Origin: Oceanobacillus_B kapialis
GTDB taxonomy: Bacteria; Bacillota; Bacilli; Bacillales; Amphibacillaceae
DNA length: 64,000 nucleotides
NCBI RefSeq assembly: GCF_042685265.1
Contig: NZ_JBHUMX010000014.1
Direction: 5' to 3' (one strand)
Of this stretch, positions 51,413 to 60,167 are shown one piece after another. Made by a program: the position numbers and the translations under genes. The stretch's first letter is position 1, and each line of letters opens with the position of its first letter. A model generated the notes under the pieces. The model saw only the letters and a program-made list of their open reading frames with translations. It did no database searches and had not been told where the DNA came from.

Positions 51413-52194
51413 ATGAAAAAACTTTGGTTTTTAGTCCTGCTTGTTGTCTTTATGATGATTGCTGCTTGTGGTAATGCGGAAGAAGAAAATCAGGCGGAGA
51501 GCGAAGAGGAAGTACACACGTTGGACGTTGAATTTAGTGTTCCAGAGAACGCAGGAAAAAATGAAACAATTGAATTAATAGCGGCTGTTACATATGGTGA
51601 AGAAAAGGTGTCGGATGCTGATGAAGTAATATTCGAGGTATGGGAAAAAGGAAAGGAAGATGAAAGTTGGGAAATAGAACCAACAAACAATGAAGATGGT
51701 ACCTATAGTGCCGAAACATCTTTTGAAGAAGATGGAGTTTATGAAATATATGCCCATACAACAGCTAAACAACTACACTCCATGCCTAAAAAGTCAATAA
51801 CGGTCGGCAGTGGGAAAGACGTGAAGGAAGAAGCGCATGATCATGCTCTAAACATGAGGAAACTGATGAGGGACATGGACATGATCATGGAGAATCAACA
51901 GACGGGTTCAGCTTGCATTTTGCAACGCCGGAAAATGTTGAGATAGGAAACAATGTAGAACTTTTAACACATCTCCAGCTGGCTGATAAAGCGATGGAAG
52001 AAGCCAATGTACGTTATGAAATTTGGCTAGATGGAGAGGAAAAGCATGATTGGATTGACGCAGAAGAACAGAACCCAGGTGAATATAGTGCTAGTCATAC
52101 TTTTGAGGAAAACGGCACGTATCATGTAATAATTCATGTGGAGAATGATTCTGGCTTGCATGAACATGAAGAACATGAAATTAAGGTGCAATAA
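51413..52194 (+). pseudogene. Two-domain His-rich YtkA/FixH-like lipoprotein, frameshifted
   Basis: The gene starts at ATG 51413 after AAAGGAG with a lipoprotein signal (LLVVFMMIAAC, lipobox IAAC) and a first YtkA-like beta domain (LDVEFSVPENAGKNETIELIAAV...). At 51850-51852 the run AAA is one base short: adding an A restores LKHEETDEGHGHDHGESTDGF, a metal-binding His-rich linker, continuing into the second domain (LHFATPENVEIGNNVELLTHLQL) to 52194. As written, the first frame stops at 51946 after a nonsense tail. It is either a true mutation or a homopolymer error. Context suggests copper handling at the membrane surface. Confidence 0.8.
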
Positions 52195-52207
52195 TAATTA
52201 TTTCGAA

Positions 52208-52238
52208 TATAAGGAGCTTTCCTAGGGAGAGCTCTTTT
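52208..52238 (+). terminator. Likely terminator after the lipoprotein gene
   Basis: AAGGAGCTTTCC pairs with GGGAGAGCTC with mismatches and is followed by TTTTT. Confidence 0.6.
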
Positions 52239-52251
52239 TATGTTAAGGTAA

Positions 52252-52300
52252 TTGCCAATCGTTATGTGTCATGATACAATTTGCTAACGAACGATCGTAA
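52252..52300 (+). promoter_or_regulatory. Promoter and TetR-type operator of the tetR-MATE operon
   Basis: TTGCCA (52252-52257) and TACAAT (52275-52280) are spaced 17 bases apart. Immediately downstream TAACGAACGATCGTAA (52285-52300) is an imperfect palindrome (12 of 16) of TetR-operator style. Confidence 0.6.
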
Positions 52301-52313
52301 GGGAGGTATGAAG

Positions 52314-52886
52314 ATGAGCTCTGAGAATATTAAGCAAGCAGCCCTTGGCTTGTTTGCATCACATGGTTATGATGGAACTTCGCTTTCCCAAATAGCTGAG
52401 CAAGTAGGAATGAAGAAGCAATCTATTTATTCCCATTTTAAAGGAAAAGATGAATTGTTTTTAGAGATAGTAGATGACACTTATCAAATTGAGATCACAA
52501 GGGAAAGAGAGTATCTTAACGACCATTTTCAGGAATCACTACAAGATTGCTTGCGTAAATCTTTACGTGGTTATGTAGATCGGTATCAATTCGATAACCG
52601 CTTAAAATTTTGGTTGCGCGTGTCTTTCTTTCCACCCGCACACTTATATGAGCAACTTAACCAATATATCTATAACTATATTGATACGGTTGATTCCTTT
52701 TATTTGGAACGTTTTCAGCAGGCGTTAAAAGAAGGGGAAATGGCCATTAGTCCAGAAACAGCGAGCCTGGCTTTTTCGTCCCTTTCTGATTCCATTGCGG
52801 TGGAATTAGTTTTTGGGGGAGAAGAGAGAACAGAGAGGAAACTTGCTGCAGCTTGGGAGGTTTTTTGGAAAGGCATTTCTAGATAA
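52314..52886 (+). CDS. TetR/AcrR family transcriptional regulator
   Basis: A 190-residue regulator: N-terminal helix-turn-helix NIKQAALGLFASHGYDGTSLSQIAEQVGMKKQSIYSHFKGKDELF and a helical ligand domain. It probably represses its own operon and the MATE pump that follows by 37 bases. ATG 52314 is 7 bases after GGGAGG; ATG 52308 is too close to it. Confidence 0.9.
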   Translation: MSSENIKQAALGLFASHGYDGTSLSQIAEQVGMKKQSIYSHFKGKDELFLEIVDDTYQIEITREREYLNDHFQESLQDCLRKSLRGYVDRYQFDNRLKFWLRVSFFPPAHLYEQLNQYIYNYIDTVDSFYLERFQQALKEGEMAISPETASLAFSSLSDSIAVELVFGGEERTERKLAAAWEVFWKGISR

Positions 52887-52923
52887 AGTACTACAAGATA
52901 TCGCATTATGGAGGAAGCATACG

Positions 52924-54297
52924 ATGTATCATGCAGAAACTTGGAAAGAAAAATCAACATTATTATTATCTATACTTTGGCCAATCATGGTTACGCAGCT
53001 CAGCCTATATGCCATGAATTTGGTCGACACGATGATGTCAGGAAGAGTTGGTACAAATGATCTGGCTGGTGTAGCAATTGGATCCAATCTATGGTTGCCT
53101 GTTTTTACAGGGATGAATGGCATACTGCTCGCTGTGACGCCCATTATTGCTCAATTAATCGGACGTGGTCAGAAAAAGGAAATTACTTATTCGGTGATGC
53201 AGGCACTCTATTTAGCTGTGGCCCTTGCGGTAACGGTTTTGCTAATTGGAAGTATCGTATTAAAACCTGTATTGCAAACAATGAATCTTGAGCAGGGTGT
53301 GGAGCATATTGCCCTCCATTATTTAATCGGCCTTTCGCTTGGAATTATTCCTTTATTTCTTTCAAACGTATTACGAAACTTTTTTGATGGTCAAGGATTT
53401 ACAAGAATTACGATGTTTATTACGGTCATGGCCGTCCCTTTTAACGCCTTATTAAACTACGGTTTTATTTTTGGGAATTTTGGACTGCCAGCCTTAGGAG
53501 GTATTGGGGCCGGTTATGCGACGGCCATCACATACTGGATCATTTTACTACTTAGTATTCTGATGACTTTTCGGATTAGCTCTGTACGGAATTACCGAAT
53601 TTTTGTGGAGTGGTTTAAACCGTCATTAAAAGCATGGAAGAAGCAACTTGGAATTGGTATTCCTATCGGTTTATCTATTTTCTTTGAATCAAGCATTTTC
53701 TCTGTTGTTACATTGTTAATGGGGATTATGTTTTCAGCTGTAACAGTGGCAGCAAACCAGGTTGCGCTAAGCTTTACGACGCTCATGTTTATGATACCAC
53801 TTAGTATCTCTATGGCACTTACCATTGTTGTTGGTTATTCTGTCGGTGGAAAAAAACTCCAGGCGGCTAAACAGTATAGCTTAATGGGAGTACTTGGTGG
53901 AGTTTTATTCCTGGCTACCGGGGCGATATTCTTGTATTTATTCCGAGAACCTATTGCCTATTTATATACAGAAGATCCAAAGGTAGTTGCAATGGCAGGG
54001 CAATTTTTTATCATTGCTATCGTTTATCAAATTTCAGACGCCACCCAGGCTGGACTACAAGGTGCTTTAAGAGGTTACACGGATGTGAAAATACCTTTTG
54101 TTATCGCGCTTTTATCTTACTGGGGAATTGGTATACCTTCAGGTTATGCTTTATCTGCCTTTACAGACCTTGGACCATTCGGCCTTTGGGTAGGCATAAC
54201 GCTAGGATTAACCTGTGCCGCAATTGGCTTCTTTATTCGATTGCGCCTCGTACAACGACGACTCGGACAAGAATTGGAATATTCTACGGTCGAATAG
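52924..54297 (+). CDS. MATE family efflux transporter
   Basis: A 457-residue membrane protein with twelve helices: ILWPIMVTQLSLYAMNLVDTMMSGRVG at the start, TPIIAQLIGRG after helix 2 and RNFFDGQGFTRITMF, typical of the NorM branch. It exports cationic drugs or metabolites using Na+ or H+. ATG 52924 follows GGAGG; the frame upstream to 52813 is inside tetR. Cotranscribed with the TetR regulator. Confidence 0.92.
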   Translation: MYHAETWKEKSTLLLSILWPIMVTQLSLYAMNLVDTMMSGRVGTNDLAGVAIGSNLWLPVFTGMNGILLAVTPIIAQLIGRGQKKEITYSVMQALYLAVALAVTVLLIGSIVLKPVLQTMNLEQGVEHIALHYLIGLSLGIIPLFLSNVLRNFFDGQGFTRITMFITVMAVPFNALLNYGFIFGNFGLPALGGIGAGYATAITYWIILLLSILMTFRISSVRNYRIFVEWFKPSLKAWKKQLGIGIPIGLSIFFESSIFSVVTLLMGIMFSAVTVAANQVALSFTTLMFMIPLSISMALTIVVGYSVGGKKLQAAKQYSLMGVLGGVLFLATGAIFLYLFREPIAYLYTEDPKVVAMAGQFFIIAIVYQISDATQAGLQGALRGYTDVKIPFVIALLSYWGIGIPSGYALSAFTDLGPFGLWVGITLGLTCAAIGFFIRLRLVQRRLGQELEYSTVE

Positions 54298-54326
54298 TGG
54301 ATAATCTGCTTTATAAAAATAAGGAA

Positions 54327-54370
54327 GTCCTGAACTGTGATTCGCTGAGACAAGTTCAGGATTTTATTTT
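54327..54370 (+). terminator. Terminator after the MATE gene
   Basis: AGTCCTGAACT pairs with AGTTCAGGAT and is followed by TTTATTTT. Confidence 0.75.
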
Positions 54371-54630
54371 AGGTAAACACAAATGAAGATTTATTAAGAC
54401 GAGTTCACTTGAGGGGAAGCTACACGTCGAAGAAAAGCGATTAACATTTAACTAGCGTAAAAATTAAGTAAAACTTCAGTAAACAGTCCATATTTCTAAC
54501 TAGCTTATGGTTAAATGAAAGAGGAAGCTAACAATCTAACATACATAAAGGTGATTGTGATTATCAATCTCTAGTTCAAAAGGTTATGGAAAAATTAGTA
54601 GTCTCGTATTAATTTGAAAGGAAGGATTGT
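54371..54630. other. Intergenic region without recognised features
   Basis: A/T-rich sequence with no gene, repeat or riboswitch that I can support; it presumably holds the promoter of the phosphodiesterase gene. Confidence 0.4.
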
Positions 54631-55386
54631 ATGACAAAGATATATGGCCATAGAGGATCTATGGGTACCTTTCCAGAAAATTCATTAATTGGTTTCTTGA
54701 ATGCTGTAGAAGATGGTGTCGATGGCTTGGAATTGGATGTTCACTTAACAAAGGACGGAGAAGTAGTCGTTATCCATGATGAAAGCATAGACAGAACAAC
54801 AGATGGCAGCGGTTTAATCAAAGATCTTACCATGGAAGAAATTAGCCAATTTAGTACAGGGAGCCGATTCTCACACCTTGCAAGTTTTACGAATGAATGG
54901 AGAGCAGAAAAGGTACCAACATTGCAAGAGGTTCTTGAGTTACTGGAACCCTACGATACAGAATTAAACATTGAATTAAAGACCTACATTGAACCCTATG
55001 TGGGATTGGAAGAACGTGTAAATGACATCATAGCTAATTATGGCAATGGAAGAAAAATAGTCTATTCTTCTTTTCATTTACCAACATTAGTGAACATGAA
55101 ACGAATTAATCCCCAAGCTAATATTGCATGGCTCCTCAACCATCCAGTTAGCCGTCCTGACGATTACTTGGAAGCTTTTGAATTAGAATCATTGCATGTC
55201 TCTTGTAAAGTAGCTTTTCAACAAGCAAAAAAATGGAAAGAAATTTTACCTTTGCTGCGTGTTTGGACTGTAAATGAAAGTAATGATATAAAACAACTTC
55301 TGGATTTACGAGTAGGGGCAATCATAACTGATTATCCAGAAAAAGCAATTTTCTATAGAAATGAAAGAAGATCGTTTATCGGATAA
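54631..55386 (+). CDS. Glycerophosphodiester phosphodiesterase
   Basis: A 251-residue TIM-barrel enzyme that cleaves glycerophosphodiesters to glycerol-3-phosphate and an alcohol. The catalytic motif YGHRGSMGTFPENSLIGF (HR..ENT-like) is at the N-terminus, followed by ELDVHLTKDGEVVVIHDESIDRTTDGSG and ELNIELKTY; the barrel closes with RVWTVNESNDI. No signal peptide, so it acts in the cytoplasm. GAAAGGAAGG precedes the ATG. Confidence 0.93.
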   Translation: MTKIYGHRGSMGTFPENSLIGFLNAVEDGVDGLELDVHLTKDGEVVVIHDESIDRTTDGSGLIKDLTMEEISQFSTGSRFSHLASFTNEWRAEKVPTLQEVLELLEPYDTELNIELKTYIEPYVGLEERVNDIIANYGNGRKIVYSSFHLPTLVNMKRINPQANIAWLLNHPVSRPDDYLEAFELESLHVSCKVAFQQAKKWKEILPLLRVWTVNESNDIKQLLDLRVGAIITDYPEKAIFYRNERRSFIG

Positions 55387-55424
55387 TAGTGGAATGGTTC
55401 ATAGTTTTAATTTTTTAAATTTAT

Positions 55425-55460
55425 AACCGCATGATGCCAGAGTGGCATTATGCGGTTTTG
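55425..55460 (+). terminator. Terminator after the GDPD gene
   Basis: AACCGCATGATGCC pairs with GGCATTATGCGGTTTTG. Confidence 0.85.
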
Positions 55461-55669
55461 TTGTTATAGAAGAAGTTCAGCCAGGTTTCTTATTGTTGGG
55501 ATTTTGGAATTCATATGACTACTCGATAATTAAATTGCTCTGCTATGATATTTACATTATACGCCAATAACCCCTCCAACTGGTCACCTCTAAACAGGAA
55601 TGTTAAGATTAGAAAATAGTATTTGTGATATAAATCAAATAGTTTGGTCGTGTTGATGGGAGGATAACC

Positions 55670-55975
55670 ATGTATATTGTACATTCCATTTTTGATGTAC
55701 CAGAGGGGAAAGAAGACGAGGTTATTGATATTTACCGAAATCGCTCGGGTTTAGTTGATAAAGCACCTGGTTTCTTACAGTTCCAGCTCCTGCAAAATGA
55801 ACGGAACAAAGGAGAACTTACTGTACAGATATATTGGGAATCTAAAGAGGATTATATGAATTGGGTTACTGGTGAAGATTATAAACGAATTCACGAGCTT
55901 GAGAAAAAGTACCCAGATCAAGAATTAGCAAGTGTGGTGCCGAAAGTTAGAAAATACAAGGTGGTTGCAGAATGA
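55670..55975 (+). CDS. Antibiotic biosynthesis monooxygenase (ABM) / IsdG-like protein
   Basis: A 101-residue dimeric alpha-beta barrel protein. LTVQIYWESKEDYMNWVTGEDYKRIHEL carries the W...H spacing of IsdG/HmoA-type haem-degrading enzymes, but the usual N-terminal Asn is not evident (MYIVHSIF), so haem cleavage is uncertain. GGGAGGATAACC precedes the ATG. It is the first gene of a tight four-gene operon with a cobalamin-binding protein and a STAS protein. Confidence 0.75.
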   Translation: MYIVHSIFDVPEGKEDEVIDIYRNRSGLVDKAPGFLQFQLLQNERNKGELTVQIYWESKEDYMNWVTGEDYKRIHELEKKYPDQELASVVPKVRKYKVVAE

Positions 55976-56334
55976 AAAACATGACACAGGACTTAACACC
56001 TTTATTGGAAGAAATTGTGACTGGCATCTATCAGGCTTATCCAAACCTCCTAACAAAGTACGGGGAAGTTGGTAAGAAAAAGTGTCTGGAGGACAACCAA
56101 CATCATTTAGACCATCTCAATTTAGCGTATGAAGCGCAAAATACGCAGATATTTACTGATTATGTCGTGTGGTTAGATGGAGTGCTGACCTCAAGAGGGA
56201 TGGATACAAACCATCTTACATTGAACTTAGAACTGATAAGAGATGCGGTTAAACAGCATTTAGCAAATGAGCAAGGTATGTTTTATGAGAAATGTCTACA
56301 AGAGGCAGTTAATCGGTTAAATTACAAAAAATGA
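55972..56334 (+). CDS. Uncharacterised helical protein in the B12-STAS operon
   Basis: A 120-residue, mainly helical protein with many His residues (DNQHHLDHLNLAYE, DTNHLTLNLELI, VKQHLANEQ). I do not recognise a family. The helical pattern could be a small globin-like or four-helix sensor domain, and the His residues could bind a cofactor, but this is speculation. It overlaps the ABM gene by 4 bases (ATGA) and has AAGGTGG upstream, so it is translationally coupled and a true gene. Confidence 0.7.
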   Translation: MKNMTQDLTPLLEEIVTGIYQAYPNLLTKYGEVGKKKCLEDNQHHLDHLNLAYEAQNTQIFTDYVVWLDGVLTSRGMDTNHLTLNLELIRDAVKQHLANEQGMFYEKCLQEAVNRLNYKK

Positions 56335-56355
56335 TATGGCTTAAAGGATGATTTG

Positions 56356-57009
56356 ATGAACAGCAAATGGGAAGAGCTTTCCCGCTATCTTCTGGAAGGG
56401 GATGAACAGAAAGCATATGACCTACTGATTAGAGAAGAAGCTAATAGTCTTAGCATTTACACAGAACTTCTCACAAAAGCAATGCAACATGTTGGGTATT
56501 TGTGGGAAACTAATCAAATTACGGTTGCTGATGAACATTTGGCTACGAGTATTTGTGACTTTATTCTTAGCCAATATTCTTTTTCCAAAAGAGCATTAAA
56601 TGAGCATAAGCATGGTAAGAAAATGATGTTTCTGTGTTTAGAACAGGAGCAACATATGCTTGGAGCAAAAATGGCGGCAGCCCTCGCTACTGAAAAAGGT
56701 TGGAATGTGAGACAACTGGGAGCAGATCTTCCCCTTGAATATACGATTGATAGTGCAAAGAAATGGCGACCAGAGGTAATTGGAATTTCGGCAACACTGC
56801 CTTATCGCTTACCTGCTTTGACTGAGTATATAAAAAAGCTTGAAGAGCTTACATGGAATCCAAAGGTTATCGTTGGAGGTAGGCTAGCTTCCATTTACGA
56901 CCTTCGCCCCTATTGTGGAAAGAAAACTACTATTTTTACAAACCTTTATGAACTGAATGATTGGCTTGATAAAGAGCAAGGGAGAGTAAATGTTGATGGA
57001 GCAAGCTAA
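56356..57009 (+). CDS. Cobalamin (B12)-binding domain protein, CarH/MtaC-like without HTH
   Basis: A 217-residue protein with two parts. Residues 1-85 form the helical cap, with LWETNQITVADEHLATS (Trp50, Glu60, His61) resembling the light-sensing CarH cap. Residues 88-210 form the Rossmann-like B12 domain with ExHxxG (Glu98, His100, Gly103) in place of DxHxxG, where His is the lower cobalt ligand; then VRQLGADLP, EVIGISATLP and VIVGGR. There is no DNA-binding domain, so any signal must pass to a partner, probably the STAS protein encoded next. AAAGGAT precedes ATG 56356. Confidence 0.86.
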   Translation: MNSKWEELSRYLLEGDEQKAYDLLIREEANSLSIYTELLTKAMQHVGYLWETNQITVADEHLATSICDFILSQYSFSKRALNEHKHGKKMMFLCLEQEQHMLGAKMAAALATEKGWNVRQLGADLPLEYTIDSAKKWRPEVIGISATLPYRLPALTEYIKKLEELTWNPKVIVGGRLASIYDLRPYCGKKTTIFTNLYELNDWLDKEQGRVNVDGAS

Positions 57010-57757
57010 ATACCTGCCATTAGCCTTTTTTAAAATAAATCCTAACTTTGAGATCATGGAGACTTCTGATAAAACAAGTCAGCAGTTCTTATATGGCGAT
57101 AGTTTACTTAGTGTGCTAGATGAAGGCAGTCATCGTAAAGTTTTAGCCTATATTCAACCGGAAATACCGGAGACCGAGTTAGAGGTTGTCATGAGAACAA
57201 AGGAAGATCCTATGGCTGTATTTATGCTATACGTAAAATGGGAGAAAGACATTGGGTTTATTTTATGTCAGAAAAAAGGAGAGCAGGTGGATAAAGTAGC
57301 TGGTCAACTGCGGCAACTCCGGACTAGGCTTGCGGACACGGATTTTGCACTATTAGAAAATAAGGAAGCACTAGAAGAAGCTATGGAGCAAGTTAATCTC
57401 CTTTCTGCACCGTTTATTGCACTTACCACCCAAGTGGCGCTAATACCCCTTTTTGGAAAACTTGATGAAAATAAGTTAGCTGCAATGGAATCATCCATTT
57501 TACACAGATTATATGACTCAGATTATCAGCTGTTACTGTTTGACTTTACATCAATTGGAGAAATAGAGAAAGAAGGATTACAGAAAATCATTCAATTTCT
57601 CGATATGATTCGTTTGTTAGGACAAGAAATTATTATTTGTGGCCTAAACCCCGATCATGCAACAGCAATTCATCAATATACCCGTTTTCCTGCATTTATT
57701 ACTACTTCTAATTTACAGAATGCAATCCAACAATATGTTATAAAAAAGATTGAATAA
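56996..57757 (+). CDS. PAS-coiled coil-STAS protein (RsbR-like)
   Basis: A 253-residue protein. Residues 1-92 look like a PAS domain (PLAFFKINPNFEIMETSD, LYVKWEKDIGFILCQKKG), 93-133 a coiled-coil linker, and 135-253 a STAS domain (APFIALTTQVALIPLFGKLDE, LLLFDFTSIGEIEKEGLQKIIQFLDMIRLLGQEIIICGL). It resembles stressosome RsbR proteins. The residue that should be the phospho-acceptor after the conserved acidic position appears to be Lys192. ATG 56996 is 9 bases after GGAGAG; it overlaps the B12 gene by 14 bases. Confidence 0.8.
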   Translation: MEQAKYLPLAFFKINPNFEIMETSDKTSQQFLYGDSLLSVLDEGSHRKVLAYIQPEIPETELEVVMRTKEDPMAVFMLYVKWEKDIGFILCQKKGEQVDKVAGQLRQLRTRLADTDFALLENKEALEEAMEQVNLLSAPFIALTTQVALIPLFGKLDENKLAAMESSILHRLYDSDYQLLLFDFTSIGEIEKEGLQKIIQFLDMIRLLGQEIIICGLNPDHATAIHQYTRFPAFITTSNLQNAIQQYVIKKIE

Positions 57758-57763
57758 CTGGAT

Positions 57764-57798
57764 GGACCTGATAGAAAGCCGATCAGGTCTTTATTTTT
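57764..57798 (+). terminator. Terminator of the B12-STAS operon
   Basis: GGACCTGAT pairs with ATCAGGTC and is followed by TTTATTTTT. Confidence 0.85.
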
Positions 57799-57881
57799 CC
57801 TATTGAAGGGACTCGTTAAGTCACGGTATACTTTAAAGGGAGATTTGCAGAAAAGTGGAGGAGGAAGGGAAGAGTTTACAT

Positions 57882-58904
57882 ATGATTTTCTTTAGGAATC
57901 TTTTCGTCAAGGTAATTCGTTTGAATAACTGGTTTTTAATTATGTCTACCATTACATTAGTTCTTGCCAGTAGCTATTTTATATACTTTCTAGAACCTGA
58001 GACGTTTGTCAGCCCTTTTGAAGGGCTATGGTGGACCATGACTACTGTTACCACTGTAGGTTATGGGGACACCTCCCCAGTTACGGTACCTGGGAAAATT
58101 TTTGCTATGTTTTTATACATTGTTGGGATAGGATTAATGACTATATTTATTGGAAAGGCTATTGACTTTTTAAGCATACGCAAGCGTTTAAAGGAGGAAG
58201 GGAAATTGGATGTAACCTTTGAAGATCACATTATCTTAATTAATTGGACGAAAAAAGCTCGGATCACGCTTGAGGAAATTTTACGTACCTTTCAGGATGT
58301 GCGAATTGTAATTATAGATGAAAGTGAAGAAAAAGCTCCACTCCTCCATGAACAAGTGGAATTTGTGAAAGGGAACCCAGCAAATCAAGATGTTCTCATG
58401 CAAGCCAATTTACTTAAAAGTAAATCGGTAATGATCTTTTCTCCACAAGACACTACTATTAGTTCTCAAGCTGACGGCCAGACATTACTTATTGCCACAA
58501 TATTGGAAGGTATAGGGAAAGAATATAATCAAAACATATATACGATTTGCGAAGTTACGGAATCAAAACATATTCAAGCTTTTAAAAATGTTTCAGTAGA
58601 AGAATACATAACACCTAATGATACGGTTGGTAACCTAGCAGCAAGATCGATCTTGTTCAATGGATCAAGTGAAATTATTAGACAGCTAACAAGTAATCAA
58701 GGTTTTGACCTTTATTGTATTAATAAGCAATCAAATTGGGTTACGTATGAAGATGCAAAACGTGATTTATCCGAACAGGGTGCTTTGCTTCTCTCTGATG
58801 GTAAGGATTTATCTATCATGAATCATTTGGATAGAAAGATACCAGAGGAAACAAAACTTTTCATTATTTGCGATGAAGATGTCTACCACAAAGTGATACG
58901 TTAG
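57882..58904 (+). CDS. Potassium channel protein with TrkA-N domain (YugO-like)
   Basis: A 340-residue protein: one membrane helix, a pore loop with selectivity filter TTVGYGD near residue 50, a second helix (FAMFLYIVGIGLMTIFIGKAI), then a cytoplasmic RCK/TrkA-N-like domain (DHIILINWTKKARITLEEIL, VIIDESEE, KGNPANQDVLMQANL). The nucleotide-binding glycines are reduced (INWTKKA). It resembles B. subtilis YugO, a K+ channel for electrical signalling in biofilms. Start is uncertain: ATG 57882 is 12 bases after GAGGAGGAAGGG; GTG 57855 is the alternative. Confidence 0.88.
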   Translation: MIFFRNLFVKVIRLNNWFLIMSTITLVLASSYFIYFLEPETFVSPFEGLWWTMTTVTTVGYGDTSPVTVPGKIFAMFLYIVGIGLMTIFIGKAIDFLSIRKRLKEEGKLDVTFEDHIILINWTKKARITLEEILRTFQDVRIVIIDESEEKAPLLHEQVEFVKGNPANQDVLMQANLLKSKSVMIFSPQDTTISSQADGQTLLIATILEGIGKEYNQNIYTICEVTESKHIQAFKNVSVEEYITPNDTVGNLAARSILFNGSSEIIRQLTSNQGFDLYCINKQSNWVTYEDAKRDLSEQGALLLSDGKDLSIMNHLDRKIPEETKLFIICDEDVYHKVIR

Positions 58905-58922
58905 GGGAAGAAGGAAAACCCT

Positions 58923-58945
58923 CACCAAATGAAGTTTCACTTTAT
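58923..58945. repeat. Partial copy of the 26533 repeat, inverted
   Basis: These 23 bases are the exact reverse complement of 26533-26555. The rest of the element is absent or diverged; the copy lies just after the channel gene. Confidence 0.7.
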
Positions 58946-59010
58946 GTAGGGCGGAAGGGTGTTTCTATGAAAAAAACCTAACCATGTAAGAAAACATGAT
59001 TAGGTTAACA

Positions 59011-60010
59011 TTATAGGATGATTATACCGACTACAACAAAATAGCTTATTACTGCAATAATGGAAGGTATAGAATAGGTTATCGCATTCTTTGTTTTATC
59101 TCGTTTTATAATTACCATCGTGAGGGCTGTTAAACTAAACCCGATAAAGGACATATACATTAATTCGTCGCTTGAATCCTGCCAAATACTTCCGTTCCTG
59201 TAAAAAGGGTCCGCAAGTGCAATCACTAGAATATTAAATAGGTTACTTCCAAGGATGGTACCAATTGCCATATTAACATTAGAAAGCTTTAATGCCGTGT
59301 AGACACTCATAGCATCAGGAATGGAAGAGGATAAAGCAACCAGAATACTACCAATCGCCGTAGCGCTAATTCCCGTGTTCTGGGCAAGGGCGTCTCCCGA
59401 AAGAGAAAGTGCAGTTCCGGTTATAAGTATAACTAATGAAAAAAGAATAAATTGACGTACAGCCCGTTTAACGCTGAAGTTGGTTTTGTCGACTACTTTC
59501 TCTGTAGCGTTTGTTTTTTCATCTTTTGGGGTTTGATGTCTTTTTGACATTATATACATGCCAATCATATATACGATGACAATTGCAATACTAAAAACGC
59601 TAATATTAAGGAAGGACCATGAACTTTGAACAGCAAGCGCGAAAGCAGTTGTCGTACAGAGGATAAGTGCAATAATGCCCGTATGGATATGGTGGTTTGA
59701 AACATCTAGAAAAAGTCGCTTGCTGCGAAAATGAAGATCTAATATAAATAGAACGAAAAAGTTAAATAAGATACTTCCTAATCCATTTCCTACTGCAATA
59801 CCCGCATTTCCGATTATACCGGCAGAAACTGTAACGGTTAATTCTGGTAAGGAAGTGGCAACCGCTAATAATAGCGTTCCAGCTAATACACCACCCAACT
59901 TTGTTTCCTTGCTAATTGTATCGGCATGGCTGGATAGTCTAGTTGCCGCGAATGCTGATAGACCTGCAGCCAGAATGAATATAAGAATTAAATACCAGAT
60001 AAAAAATCAA
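59011..60010 (-). pseudogene. CaCA-type Na+/Ca2+ exchanger, 5' frameshift
   Basis: About 333 residues when repaired. Both alpha repeats are present: GTLLLAVATSLPELTVTVSAG with GNGLGSILFN, and SATAIGSILVALSSSIPDAMSVY with GTILGSNLFNILV, in ten helices. The open frame (59011-59898) lacks a proper start. Upstream, a TTG at 60010 behind GGAGAGG begins MIF, but an A6 run at 60001-60006 (T6 on the coding strand) shifts the frame; with one base fewer the protein reads MIFIWYLILIFILAAG, then SSHADTISKETKLGG into the exchanger. True mutation or homopolymer error. Confidence 0.8.
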
Positions 60011-60102
60011 CACCTCTCCATAATGCTCTCTTATGTATTCTCGAAATGGGGAATGCGTAAACATTCTAGTTTAAATTTTTTATAAATCCGGGGAATAAAA
60101 AA

Positions 60103-60145
60103 GAAAAAGCGCTGACCAAGTTGGACGGTCTAAACGCTTTTCCTT
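60103..60145 (-). terminator. Terminator of the nfeD-floT operon
   Basis: On the minus strand AAAAGCG pairs with CGCTTTT, with an imperfect inner stem, followed by T residues, 25 bases after the floT stop. Confidence 0.65.
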
Positions 60146-60167
60146 TACTTCTACATGTTGTATAAAA

